A stretch of DNA of 64,000 bases, taken from assembly GCF_900105945.1 (NCBI RefSeq), contig NZ_FNSO01000004.1, positions 2,046,001 to 2,110,000 on the forward strand, read 5' to 3'. Shown here one piece after another: positions 33,214 through 41,922 of the stretch (positions are counted from its first letter, which is position 1; each line of letters opens with the position of its first letter). The DNA is from Amycolatopsis tolypomycina (lineage in GTDB: Bacteria; Actinomycetota; Actinomycetes; Mycobacteriales; Pseudonocardiaceae). The notes under the pieces were generated by a model that was given only the letters and a program-made list of their open reading frames with translations, was not told where the DNA came from and did not search any database. The translations under genes and the position numbers were made by a program.

Positions 33214-34491
33214 TCAGGTGCCCGCACGGGGCCGGACGAGCCCCGGCAGGCGGGCGACGAGCCAGACCAGGCCCAGCACGGCGAAGAGGGCGGCCAGGCG
33301 GAAGCCGAGGGTGAGCACGCCGACCGGCCAGCCGGTGAACACGTGCCGTCGGGTCCAGTGCGTCGTCTGGGTGATGTCGAGGCCCGGCACGGCGTTCGCG
33401 AACCCCCACAGCTGGTCGCCGACCCCCACGGTGACCGGGGCATCGGCGGGCAGGGGCGGGACCGCCGCGGCGATGCCGGACCGGACGGACAGCAGGACCG
33501 CCGACGCCGTCAGCACCAGCGCGAGGTGCGCCCAGAGCAGCACCCCGGCGACGGCGACCAAGGCCCACCACGCCGAGTTGTGCCGGAAGAACGCCGCGGT
33601 GATCACCCACAGCCCGAAGAACCCGCACACCACCAGCAGCACGGCCAGCACCAGCCACTGCGCCGCCGGCAGCACCCAGCCCAGCGGGACGCGCACCCGG
33701 GCGACGTCGACCGACTGCGGGACATGGTCGCGCAGCCACCGCGCGAGCGGCGACTCCGGCGGCCAGAGGAACCACGCGCCGGCGTAGGCGGGCAGGGCGA
33801 GCAGCAGCGTCCACACGGCGGGCAACGCGGCCACGTCGTCGCCGAAGTCCTCGCCGGTCAAGGTGCTTTCCCGGTTGCGCACCCACCAGTAGGCGGAGAC
33901 CAGCAGCCGCGCCATCGGCAGCAGCAGGACCACCTTCAGCGCGACCACGATCGTGCCCGCCGCGGTGCCGGACAGCTCGGCCGGCTCCGGCCAGGCGAAC
34001 GTGTCCTCGATCTCCAGGAACGGGACGGCGTCGAGCGCGTGCCAGACGAAGTACCGTTCGCTCGCCCACAGGCCGGGGCCGCTGCCCGGCCGCGCGGCGA
34101 GTGCGCCGTGGCGCCAGAGGACGGTGACGACCCCCGCGGTCGCCTCGATCGTCAGCAGCGGGGTGAGCACCGAGGCGAGCAGGCCGACACCGTAGGCGCG
34201 CGTGGCGGCCTGTTTGACGTTCCCGAACGCCCACAACACCGCGCCCAGCCCGGCCACCGACAGCAGGGCGCCGGGCAGCACGCCGAGGACGGCCGTCACC
34301 GGGTCCGGGCTGGTGACGGTGAACGTCTGCAGCAGGCGCACCAGCCCGGTGACCGGGACGGCGACCACGGCGGAGACGAGCACGAGCGCGGGCAGGACAT
34401 CGGTGTGGCGCTCGCCGACGGAGGTGAGCTGCCGCCAGGACCGCGAGTACCCGGCGGCGATCGCCCGGGGCAGCCGCGTCCACCTGGCCAT
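33214..34491 (-). CDS. Polytopic membrane protein, unknown
   Basis: A 425-aa protein with about seven to nine hydrophobic helices separated by short loops, starting at ATG 34491 behind GGAGGG. No enzymatic motif, transporter signature or domain family is recognised. Trp-rich loops (WWVRNRESTLTGEDF, WFLWPPESPLARWL) and a conserved-looking central polar region are visible. It lies alone between two oppositely directed genes. Confidence 0.6.
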   Translation of the reverse strand: MARWTRLPRAIAAGYSRSWRQLTSVGERHTDVLPALVLVSAVVAVPVTGLVRLLQTFTVTSPDPVTAVLGVLPGALLSVAGLGAVLWAFGNVKQAATRAYGVGLLASVLTPLLTIEATAGVVTVLWRHGALAARPGSGPGLWASERYFVWHALDAVPFLEIEDTFAWPEPAELSGTAAGTIVVALKVVLLLPMARLLVSAYWWVRNRESTLTGEDFGDDVAALPAVWTLLLALPAYAGAWFLWPPESPLARWLRDHVPQSVDVARVRVPLGWVLPAAQWLVLAVLLVVCGFFGLWVITAAFFRHNSAWWALVAVAGVLLWAHLALVLTASAVLLSVRSGIAAAVPPLPADAPVTVGVGDQLWGFANAVPGLDITQTTHWTRRHVFTGWPVGVLTLGFRLAALFAVLGLVWLVARLPGLVRPRAGT

Positions 34492-34645
34492 CGTTTCCCT
34501 CCGGGCGGACGGTACGTCGCCCGGGGAGCCGCCGCCAGACCCGACCCCCGGCCGGGTGATCTGCCTCGATCTGGTTCCCGTTGCCGGCCGAGGTGTACAA
34601 CGCGGCCGCTGTGCCGGAGACTGCGTAGCCGACGAAGGAGGTGTG

Positions 34646-35116
34646 ATGGCCGGCGAGGAAATCGTGCTCGGCCCGCTGCCGAAGGGGATCACCCCGGCCG
34701 GCGCGGGGACGAAGGTGTGGAACGTGCTGGGGCACACCTACTTCATGAAGGCCGCCGGCGAAACGAGCTTCGCGTTCGAAACGTATGACCCGCCCGGCAC
34801 CGGGGTGCCCCCGCACGTGCACCCGACCCAGGACGAGCACATCTACGTCCTGGAGGGCGTCTTCACCCTGTACCTCGACGGCGAGTGGACGACGGCCGGC
34901 CCGGGCGACACCGTCCGGATGCCGAAGGGCCTGCCGCACGCGTACTACAACCGCAGCGAGGACATCACCCGTGGCCTGTTCTGGGTGAGCCCGGCGGGCC
35001 GGCTGGCCCAGCTGTTCGACCGGCTGCACGACTTGGCCGATTCGGCGGAGGTGGTCCGGTTGTCGGCCCTGCACGACGTCGAGTTCCTGCCGCCCGGTTC
35101 GGTGGACGGCGCCTGA
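34646..35116 (+). CDS. Cupin-domain protein
   Basis: A 156-aa single-domain cupin behind a strong AAGGAGGTG. The two cupin motifs are GVPPHVHPTQDEHIYVLEGVF (two His and a Glu, about 53-73) and GDTVRMPKGLPHAYYN (His about 103), giving the full metal-binding set. It could be a small dioxygenase, isomerase or binding protein; no substrate is evident. The gene ends one base from the convergent LacI-type sensor gene. Confidence 0.8.
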   Translation: MAGEEIVLGPLPKGITPAGAGTKVWNVLGHTYFMKAAGETSFAFETYDPPGTGVPPHVHPTQDEHIYVLEGVFTLYLDGEWTTAGPGDTVRMPKGLPHAYYNRSEDITRGLFWVSPAGRLAQLFDRLHDLADSAEVVRLSALHDVEFLPPGSVDGA

Positions 35117-35117
35117 C

Positions 35118-35954
35118 CTACCCGGCGGCCGGCCCGGTGCTGCCGCGCGGCACGTACTGCGCGGCCGGCGACCAGCGCTCGGCCACCGCGTCCCCGTCGA
35201 GCAGCTCCAGCACCGACTCGGCCACCAGCACACCGAACCGGTGCACGTCGACGCTCATCGCCGTCAGCGCCGGTGAAGACAGGCGGCACAGCGCCGAGTC
35301 GTCCCAGGCCACCACGCTCAGCTCGGCCGGAACCGCCACGCCCAGCTCGCGGGCCGCCGCCAGGCCCGCCAGTGCCATCACGTCGTTGTCGTACAGGATT
35401 GCTGTCGGACGCTCGTCGCCCGACAGCAGCCGGGTGGTCAGCTTGGCGCCCGCCTCCTCGGAATAGTCGCCCTCCACCAGCTGGGCGCTCGCCCCCGCCG
35501 CCTCGCACGCCGCCACGAACGCCGCCGAGCGCTCGGCCGTGTGCAGGAGCGTGCCCGGGCCGGTGATGCGGGCGATCCGGCGGTGGCCGAGGCGCAGCAG
35601 CTCGGCCACCGCCGCGCGGACCGGGCCCGCGTTGTCCGTCCGGACCGCCGGGAAGCCCCGGGCCGGCTCGCCCACCAGCAGCGCGGGCAGGCCCAGCGCG
35701 GCCAGCGCGGCCGGGCGCTCGTCGTGCACCAGCCGGTTGACCACCACCGCCGCCTCGACCAGGCCGTGCTCGGCCCACCGCCGGTACGCCGCCAGCTCGG
35801 CGTCCTGGGTGGACACCACGTGCAGCAGCAGCGACAGCTCCCAGTCGGCGAGGTGCTGCTCGATGCCCGCGATGAACTCCATGAAGAACGGTTCGGTCCC
35901 GAGCAGCCGCGGCGGGCGGGCCAGCACCAGGCCGATCGCGCCGGACGTGCTCAT
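35118..35954 (-). CDS. LacI-type effector domain without DNA-binding region
   Basis: A 278-aa protein that is wholly a periplasmic-binding-like LacI effector domain (GAIGLVLARPPRLLG at the N-terminus, LLRLGHRRIARITGPG, AILYDNDVMALAGLAAA, LSVVAWDDSALCRLSSPALTAM). The helix-turn-helix and hinge of LacI proteins are absent, and the upstream bases belong to the beta-mannosidase gene, whose stop overlaps its ATG (ATGA). It may act as a cytoplasmic sugar sensor, as a partner for another regulator, or be a relic; the intact frame argues for function. No signal peptide is seen. Confidence 0.8.
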   Translation of the reverse strand: MSTSGAIGLVLARPPRLLGTEPFFMEFIAGIEQHLADWELSLLLHVVSTQDAELAAYRRWAEHGLVEAAVVVNRLVHDERPAALAALGLPALLVGEPARGFPAVRTDNAGPVRAAVAELLRLGHRRIARITGPGTLLHTAERSAAFVAACEAAGASAQLVEGDYSEEAGAKLTTRLLSGDERPTAILYDNDVMALAGLAAARELGVAVPAELSVVAWDDSALCRLSSPALTAMSVDVHRFGVLVAESVLELLDGDAVAERWSPAAQYVPRGSTGPAAG

Positions 35955-38368
35955 TCCCGCCGGACCAGCGCGTTGGCGGACCGCAGGACGAGCGGGTCGG
36001 CGAACGCGCCCGCGGCCACCGTGGCTCCGGTGCGGACCTCGAACGTCCGCGTTTCGCCCGGCAGCAGCGTCACGAGCATGTCGTCGACGACCGCGTCCGG
36101 CGCGACCCGGTCCACCAGCAGGGCGACGTCGACGGCCAGCGCGCTCGCGGTGACGGCCACCCGGTAGCCACCCGGCACCGGCTCGGCGCGGGCGGTCAGC
36201 GCCGCGGGCTCGTACGGGTGCTCGACGTCTTCGCCGAAGACGTGGACCAGGCGCACGTCACCGCTCTCGGCCACCAGCACTTCGCGTCTCCCGCCTGCTT
36301 TCCCGGCCACGGCGGCCGACCGCGCCGGGACCGAGAACGGCAGTGTATCGCCGTCGAGGAGGCTCCCGTCGAAGCCGCGCCACGCCAGCCGCAGGTCGCC
36401 GGTCCAGTCCTCGTCCGTGTCGTTGACGGCGATGACGACCTCGGCGCCGTCGCGGGGCTGCACGGTGAACAACCGCGGCGCGAACGCGTGCTTGAGGGCG
36501 TACCACAGCGGTTTCGGGCGTTCGCCGTAGTCGATCGCGGCCCAGGAGGTGACCGGCCAGCAGTCGTTGAGCTGCCAGACGACGGCGCCGGCCGTGCGCG
36601 GCCACCAGGACCGGAAGTGCTCGACGCCGAAGGCGACCGCCCTGGCCTGGTTGAGCTGGGTCGCCCAGTGCCAGTCTTCGAACGTCGACGGCGGCGGCAG
36701 GTGCGGGGCCAGGCCACGCTCGAGCTTGCCGGCGCCGTCCTCGGCCTTCTGGTGCGCCTGGAACGCCGGAGACGAGGTACTCAGCGGCCGGTCGTGGAGC
36801 CAGCGCGTCAGCGTGGCCCACGTGGGCGGGCCCTCGAACCCGAACTCCGCGCAGAACCGCGGGACGTGGTCGCGGTAGCGGGTGTAGCCGACGCGGTTCC
36901 AGACGTCCCATTCGTGGCGGGTGCCGTGGTCGGGGTCGTTGGGGTGGACCGTGCCGGGGCTGTAGGGGCTGCCGGGCGCGTAGGCGCGGGTGGGGTCGAG
37001 CTCCGCGACGATCGCGGGCAGCAGGTCGCGGTAGTACCGCAGGCCCCAGCTGCGGCCGCCGAGCTGTTCACGCCACCGCCAGTCGGCGTGGCCCCAGAGG
37101 TTCTCGTTGTTGCCGCACCACAGCGCCAGCGACGGATGCGGGGTCAGCCGGGCGACCTGCTCGCGCGCCTCGGCGTCCACTTCCGTCCACAGTGGATCCT
37201 CCTCCGGGTAGGCGGCGCAGGCGAACGGGAAGTCCTGCCACACCAGGATGCCGCGCTCGTCGCAGACGTCGTAGAAGTCCTCGCTCTCGTAGATCCCGCC
37301 GCCCCACACGCGCAGCAGGTTGAGGTGCGCGCCGAGCGCCTGGTCGACGCGCCGGGCGAGCCGCTCGCGGGTGATCCGGGTGAGGAAGTGGTCGTCGGGG
37401 ATCCAGTTGGCGCCCTTGGCGAACACCGGCTTCCCGTTGACGACGAAGGTGAACGGCGTGCCGATCGCGTCCGGTTCGGTGTCGACGGTGATCGTGCGGA
37501 AGCCGACGCGGCGGTCGTGGCGGTCCAGCACCGCGCCGCCCGCGGACAGCTCGACCGACAGCGGGTAACGCGGCTGGTCGCCGTACCCGGCGGGCCACCA
37601 CAGGTCGGCGTCCGGCACGGTGACGACGACCGTCGCCGTCGTGTCGCCGGGCGCGATCTCGCCGCGCGCGCTCCGCCCGGCGATCGAGACGGCCACGTCC
37701 AGCGGCGCGTGGCAGGCGCGTTCGACGTCGGCGTGCACGGTGACCCGGCCGGTGCCGTCGGCGTCGACGGTGACCAGCGGCCGGACGCGGGCGAGCCGGG
37801 CGCTGTGCCAGCGTTCGAGCCGGACCGGGCGCCAGATGCCTGCCGTCTGCAGGTCCGGACCCCAGTCCCAGCCGAAGGAGCAAGCCATCTTGCGGACGGT
37901 GTTGAACGGGTGGCGGTAGGCGCGCGGCCGCTTGCCGAGCGCGCGCTCCACCGCCTCCGCGTGCTCCAGCGCCGGGCGCAGGTCGACGGTCAGCTCGTTG
38001 CCGCTCGCCCGCAGCAGCCCGCGGACGTCGAAGCGGTGACTGCGGTGCATGTTGGCGGTCCGGCCGAGGACCGTGCCGTTGAGCCGGATCGTCGCGACCG
38101 TGTCCAGGCCGTCGAAGACGAGGTCGGCGCGGTCGGCGGCGGGCTCGGCGGCGAAGTCCAGCGTGTAGCGCCAGGAGGTGCGGTGCAGCCAGGTCAGCCC
38201 GGCTTCGACGCGGTCGGCGTAGGGGTCCTCGATGAGGCCCGCGTCGAGCAGGTCGAGGTGGACCGAGCCCGGGACGGCGGCGGGGACGGTCCGGCCGGCC
38301 ACCGCGTCCGGGACCGGGCCGCCCACCGCCGTCAGCCGCCAGCCGTCGTGCAGTTCCTCGCGGTTCAT
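35951..38368 (-). CDS. GH2 beta-mannosidase
   Basis: An 805-aa intracellular glycosidase that releases mannose from beta-mannosides. The N-terminal jelly roll (DGWRLTAVGGPVPDA, PGSVHLDLLDAGLIEDPY, the start typical of beta-mannosidases) is followed by sandwich domains and a TIM barrel. The acid/base Glu is in LWCGNNENLWG (about 421) and the nucleophile Glu in RFCAEFGFEGPP (about 507). No signal peptide is present, so substrates must be imported, which fits the downstream transporter operon. It follows the ATPase gene with a 4-bp overlap. Confidence 0.92.
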   Translation of the reverse strand: MNREELHDGWRLTAVGGPVPDAVAGRTVPAAVPGSVHLDLLDAGLIEDPYADRVEAGLTWLHRTSWRYTLDFAAEPAADRADLVFDGLDTVATIRLNGTVLGRTANMHRSHRFDVRGLLRASGNELTVDLRPALEHAEAVERALGKRPRAYRHPFNTVRKMACSFGWDWGPDLQTAGIWRPVRLERWHSARLARVRPLVTVDADGTGRVTVHADVERACHAPLDVAVSIAGRSARGEIAPGDTTATVVVTVPDADLWWPAGYGDQPRYPLSVELSAGGAVLDRHDRRVGFRTITVDTEPDAIGTPFTFVVNGKPVFAKGANWIPDDHFLTRITRERLARRVDQALGAHLNLLRVWGGGIYESEDFYDVCDERGILVWQDFPFACAAYPEEDPLWTEVDAEAREQVARLTPHPSLALWCGNNENLWGHADWRWREQLGGRSWGLRYYRDLLPAIVAELDPTRAYAPGSPYSPGTVHPNDPDHGTRHEWDVWNRVGYTRYRDHVPRFCAEFGFEGPPTWATLTRWLHDRPLSTSSPAFQAHQKAEDGAGKLERGLAPHLPPPSTFEDWHWATQLNQARAVAFGVEHFRSWWPRTAGAVVWQLNDCWPVTSWAAIDYGERPKPLWYALKHAFAPRLFTVQPRDGAEVVIAVNDTDEDWTGDLRLAWRGFDGSLLDGDTLPFSVPARSAAVAGKAGGRREVLVAESGDVRLVHVFGEDVEHPYEPAALTARAEPVPGGYRVAVTASALAVDVALLVDRVAPDAVVDDMLVTLLPGETRTFEVRTGATVAAGAFADPLVLRSANALVRRE

Positions 38369-39171
38369 GCGCTCTCTTTCCGTGCGGTGACCCGCTTGGC
38401 CGGGTCCGGGGCCGACGCGGCCAGCAGCTGCGTGTAGGGGTGCCGCGGGCGCAGGAGCACGTCGTCGGCCGGCCCCCGCTCGACGACCCGGCCGCCGTAG
38501 AGCACCAGCACGTCGTCGGCGAAGTGCCGCGCGGTGGCCAGGTCGTGCGTGATGTACAGGACGGCCAGGTGGTCTTCGGCCTGCAGCCGGGCCAGCAGCT
38601 CCAGCACGCCGCGCCGGAGGGAGACGTCCAGCATGGACACCGGCTCGTCGGCGACGACGACCTGCGCGCCCGGTGCCAGCGCGCGGGCGATCGCGACCCG
38701 CTGGCGCTGCCCGCCGGACAGCTCGTGCGGGCGCCGCCGGGCGATGTCCTCGGCCGGCCGCAGCCGCACCCGGTCCAGCAGGTGCAGCACCGCCTGATGG
38801 GTCTCGGCGGCGCCGCGGGTCCGGCCGTGCAGCAGCAGCGGCCGCGCGAGGTGGTGCTCGACCGTGTGGAACGGGTTCAGCGACGCGAACGGGTCCTGGA
38901 ACACCAGCTGCACGTGGTCGCGGTGGGCGCGGTCCGGCACCGGGCGGCCGTCGGCCCCGCGCAGCGTGATCGCCCCGCCGGTGGGCCGGTCGAGCCGGGT
39001 CAGCAGCCGCGCGATCGTCGACTTGCCCGACCCCGACTCGCCGACGAGGGCGACCGTGCGGCCCGGGGCGAGCGTGAACGAGACGTCGTCGACCGCGCGG
39101 AACACCTCCCGGCGGAAGCCGGACCGGAGCCGGAACTCCTTGACCAGGTGCGTGGCTTCGAGGGTGGTCAT
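38365..39171 (-). CDS. ABC transporter ATPase (OppF/DppF type)
   Basis: A 268-aa ATPase with Walker A GESGSGKST (about 43-51), Q loop VFQDPFASLNP, signature LSGGQRQR, Walker B VVVADEP and the switch His in THDLA. The C-terminal HPYTQLL is typical of the oligopeptide-type family. It powers the Opp-like importer together with the ATPase fused to the permease of the next gene. ATG 39171 overlaps the upstream stop (ATGA). Confidence 0.92.
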   Translation of the reverse strand: MTTLEATHLVKEFRLRSGFRREVFRAVDDVSFTLAPGRTVALVGESGSGKSTIARLLTRLDRPTGGAITLRGADGRPVPDRAHRDHVQLVFQDPFASLNPFHTVEHHLARPLLLHGRTRGAAETHQAVLHLLDRVRLRPAEDIARRRPHELSGGQRQRVAIARALAPGAQVVVADEPVSMLDVSLRRGVLELLARLQAEDHLAVLYITHDLATARHFADDVLVLYGGRVVERGPADDVLLRPRHPYTQLLAASAPDPAKRVTARKESA

Positions 39172-40922
39172 CGGCTGCCCTCCGGCACTTCGGTGAGGCC
39201 GGGGAACGACGAGAGCAGCTCCCGGGTGTAGGGGTGGGCCGGCGCGCGGTACATCTGTCCGGCGTCGCCGAGCTCGACGACTTCGCCGTCCTTCATCACG
39301 GCGATGCGGTCGGCGATCTCCAGCAGCAGCGGCAGGTCGTGGGTGATCAGCAGGACGGCGATGCCGAGCTCGTCGCGCAGCCGCAGGATCTCGCCGACGA
39401 TGCCGCGCTGGACGACGACGTCGAGCGCCGTCGTCGGCTCGTCCATGACGATCACCTGCGGGTCGAGCAGCAGGGCCATCGCGATCATCACGCGCTGCCG
39501 CATGCCGCCGGACAGCTCGTGCGCGTACGCCGAGAGCCGGGCCGGGTCCACGCTGACCAGCCGCAGCACCTCTTCGCACCGCGCCCGCCGCTCGGCCGCG
39601 GTCAGCTCGGGCCGGTGGGTCTTGAGGACGTCGTCGAGCTGGGCCCGCACGGTGGTCACCGGGTTGAGCGCGTTCATCGCGCCCTGGAAGACCATGGACA
39701 GCTTGTCCCAGCGGAACGCGCGCAGGGCGTCCGGGCCGAGCCCCAGGATGTCCACAGCGTTGTCCCCATCGGACCCTTCGCGGTCGTGGAAGGCGATCGA
39801 CCCCGCGGTGACCTCGGCCGGCGGCCGGTGCAGCCGGGCGATCGCGTAGGCCAGCGTGGTCTTGCCGCAGCCGGATTCGCCGGCCAGCCCGAGGATTTCG
39901 CCGCGGCGCAGGGTGAGGGAGACGTCCCGCACCGCGGCGACCGGCTCGGCTGTCCGGTAGACGACGTCCAGCGAGTCCACTTTGAGCACCCCGGGTTCGG
40001 GGCTCGCGGCGGGCTTCGCCGGGGGTGGCGGCTGGGGCCGCCGCCGGAACACCGCGCGCAGCCGGGGATCGATCACCTCGTCGAGGCTGAAGTTGATCAG
40101 CGACAGGCCGCAGCCGAACAACGCGATCACACACCCCGGCGGCACGAACCACCACCACGCCTGCCGCTGCAGCGCGAAGCCGTTCTGCGCGAAGTACAGC
40201 ATCGTGCCGAGCGTGGGGGAGTTCGACGCGCCGAGCCCGAGGAACGACAGCGCGGCCTCGGACAGGATCGCCCAGATCACCGCGAACACGAACTGCGAAG
40301 CCAGCAACGGCAGCAGGTTCGGCACGATCTCCACGGCGATGATCCGCCACGGCTTCTCACCCGCGACCCGCGCGGCGGCCACGTAGTCGCGGTGGCGCAG
40401 CGACAGCGTCTGCGCGCGCAGCACCCGGGCGGAGGCGGCCCAGCCGGTGATCGCCAGCACCAGCCCGATCGTCCAGGCCCCGCGCGACTCCGGCGGCACG
40501 AACCCGGCGATCACGATCACCAGCGGCAGGCCGGGGATGACGAGCATGACGTTGGAGAACAGCGAAAAGCCCTCGTCGACGACCCCGCCCACGTAGGCGC
40601 CGAGCACGCCGAAGACCGCCGAAAGGAGCGTGGCGAGCACGCCGACCAGCAGCCCGATCTCCAGCGAGCCCCGGGTCGAGTGCGCCAGCTGCGCGAGGAC
40701 GTCCTGCCCGGTCTGGGTGAGCCCGAGCGGGTGCCCGCCACCGGGCGGGGCGAGCCCGGTGTCGCGGACGGCCGCCGGATCGCCGGTGACCAGCGGCCCG
40801 AGGACGCCGAACAGGGCGATCGCGCCGACCAGGCCGAGCCCGGTCGCCAGCCGCGGCGACCAGCGCGGCAGCATCGCGCGGAAGCCCGTGGCCCGGGTGG
40901 TGGCGGGCCCGAGGTTCGTCAT
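39168..40922 (-). CDS. ABC permease-ATPase fusion (OppC-OppD type)
   Basis: A 584-aa fusion. Residues 1-290 are a DppC-type permease with an N-terminal helix, periplasmic loop (LAPPGGGHPLGLTQTGQDV) and EAA loop (YVAAARVAGEKPWRIIAVEIVPNL). A Pro-rich linker (RRRPQPPPPAKPAA) leads to a DppD-type ATPase with Walker A GESGCGKTT, signature LSGGMRQRVM, Walker B VIVMDEP, THDLP and the C-terminal HPYTRELL. These are normally two proteins; the fusion fixes their ratio. The gene context suggests oligosaccharide rather than peptide import. Confidence 0.9.
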   Translation of the reverse strand: MTNLGPATTRATGFRAMLPRWSPRLATGLGLVGAIALFGVLGPLVTGDPAAVRDTGLAPPGGGHPLGLTQTGQDVLAQLAHSTRGSLEIGLLVGVLATLLSAVFGVLGAYVGGVVDEGFSLFSNVMLVIPGLPLVIVIAGFVPPESRGAWTIGLVLAITGWAASARVLRAQTLSLRHRDYVAAARVAGEKPWRIIAVEIVPNLLPLLASQFVFAVIWAILSEAALSFLGLGASNSPTLGTMLYFAQNGFALQRQAWWWFVPPGCVIALFGCGLSLINFSLDEVIDPRLRAVFRRRPQPPPPAKPAASPEPGVLKVDSLDVVYRTAEPVAAVRDVSLTLRRGEILGLAGESGCGKTTLAYAIARLHRPPAEVTAGSIAFHDREGSDGDNAVDILGLGPDALRAFRWDKLSMVFQGAMNALNPVTTVRAQLDDVLKTHRPELTAAERRARCEEVLRLVSVDPARLSAYAHELSGGMRQRVMIAMALLLDPQVIVMDEPTTALDVVVQRGIVGEILRLRDELGIAVLLITHDLPLLLEIADRIAVMKDGEVVELGDAGQMYRAPAHPYTRELLSSFPGLTEVPEGSR

Positions 40923-40932
40923 GCTTCCTCCG

Positions 40933-41922
40933 CTAGGTCCGGGCCCGGGTACGCGCGTCGAGGACGCCGTACAGCAGGTCGACGGCCAGGTTCGCGCCGA
41001 GCACGGCCACCGTGATGACCAGGAAGATGCCCTGCATCAGCGCGTAGTCGCTGTTCTGCACCGCCTGCAGCAGTTTCGAGCCGATCCCGGGGTAGGAGAA
41101 CACCTGCTCGGTGACGATGGAACCGGAGACCACGAAGCCGAGCGAGATGGCGAACCCGGCCACCGACGGCAGCACGGCGTTGCGCGCGGCGTACCGGACC
41201 ATCACCCGGGTGCTGCGCAGGCCCTTCGCCCGCGCCGCGAGCACGTAGTCCTCGGAAGCCACCGAGACCATCATGTTCCGCATCCCGAGCAGCCAGCCGC
41301 CGGCCGAGGAGACGACGATGGTCAGCGCGGGCAGCGCGGCGTGGTAGGCGGCCGAGCCGAGGAACTCCGCGGTCCAGCCGGGGTCGAGCACGACGTCGTA
41401 CCCGCCGTTCAGCGGGAACCAGCCCAGTGCCGAGGCGAACACCGCGGCGAAGATCAGCGCGAGCCAGAAGTACGGCACCGCGGCCAGCACCGTCGTCGCC
41501 GGGACCAGGGAATCCAGCCACGTGCCGCGCTTCCAGCCGGCCAGCATGCCGAGCGCCGTGCCGAGCAGGAACGACACCAGCGTCGCCACGCCGACCAGGA
41601 CCAGCGTCCACGGCAGCGCGTCCCCGATGACATCGGAGACCTTCGCCGGGAACACGCTCACCGAGATCCCGAGGTCGCCGTCGGCGAGCTTGCCGAGGTA
41701 GGCCAGGTACTGCGACCACAGCGACTCGCCGGAGTGCGAGCCGAGCAGGAGCTCGTAGGCGCGCCGCACCGCCGGGTCCGGCGCGCCGCCGCGCTGGGCG
41801 ATCTTCGCGAGCAGGACGTCCACCGGGTTGCCCGGCATCAGCCGCGGGATGAAGAAGTTCAGCGTCAGCGCGGCCCACAGCGCCACCAGGTAGAAGCCGA
41901 ACTTGCGCAGGTGGTAGCGCAT
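40933..41922 (-). CDS. ABC permease (OppB/DppB type)
   Basis: A 329-aa permease with the family start YLVALWAALTLNFFIPRLMPGNP, six helices and the EAA loop YVLAARAKGLRSTRVMVRYAARNAVLP. The ATG overlaps the stop of the binding-protein gene. It pairs with the fused OppC-OppD protein in the membrane. Confidence 0.92.
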   Translation of the reverse strand: MRYHLRKFGFYLVALWAALTLNFFIPRLMPGNPVDVLLAKIAQRGGAPDPAVRRAYELLLGSHSGESLWSQYLAYLGKLADGDLGISVSVFPAKVSDVIGDALPWTLVLVGVATLVSFLLGTALGMLAGWKRGTWLDSLVPATTVLAAVPYFWLALIFAAVFASALGWFPLNGGYDVVLDPGWTAEFLGSAAYHAALPALTIVVSSAGGWLLGMRNMMVSVASEDYVLAARAKGLRSTRVMVRYAARNAVLPSVAGFAISLGFVVSGSIVTEQVFSYPGIGSKLLQAVQNSDYALMQGIFLVITVAVLGANLAVDLLYGVLDARTRART

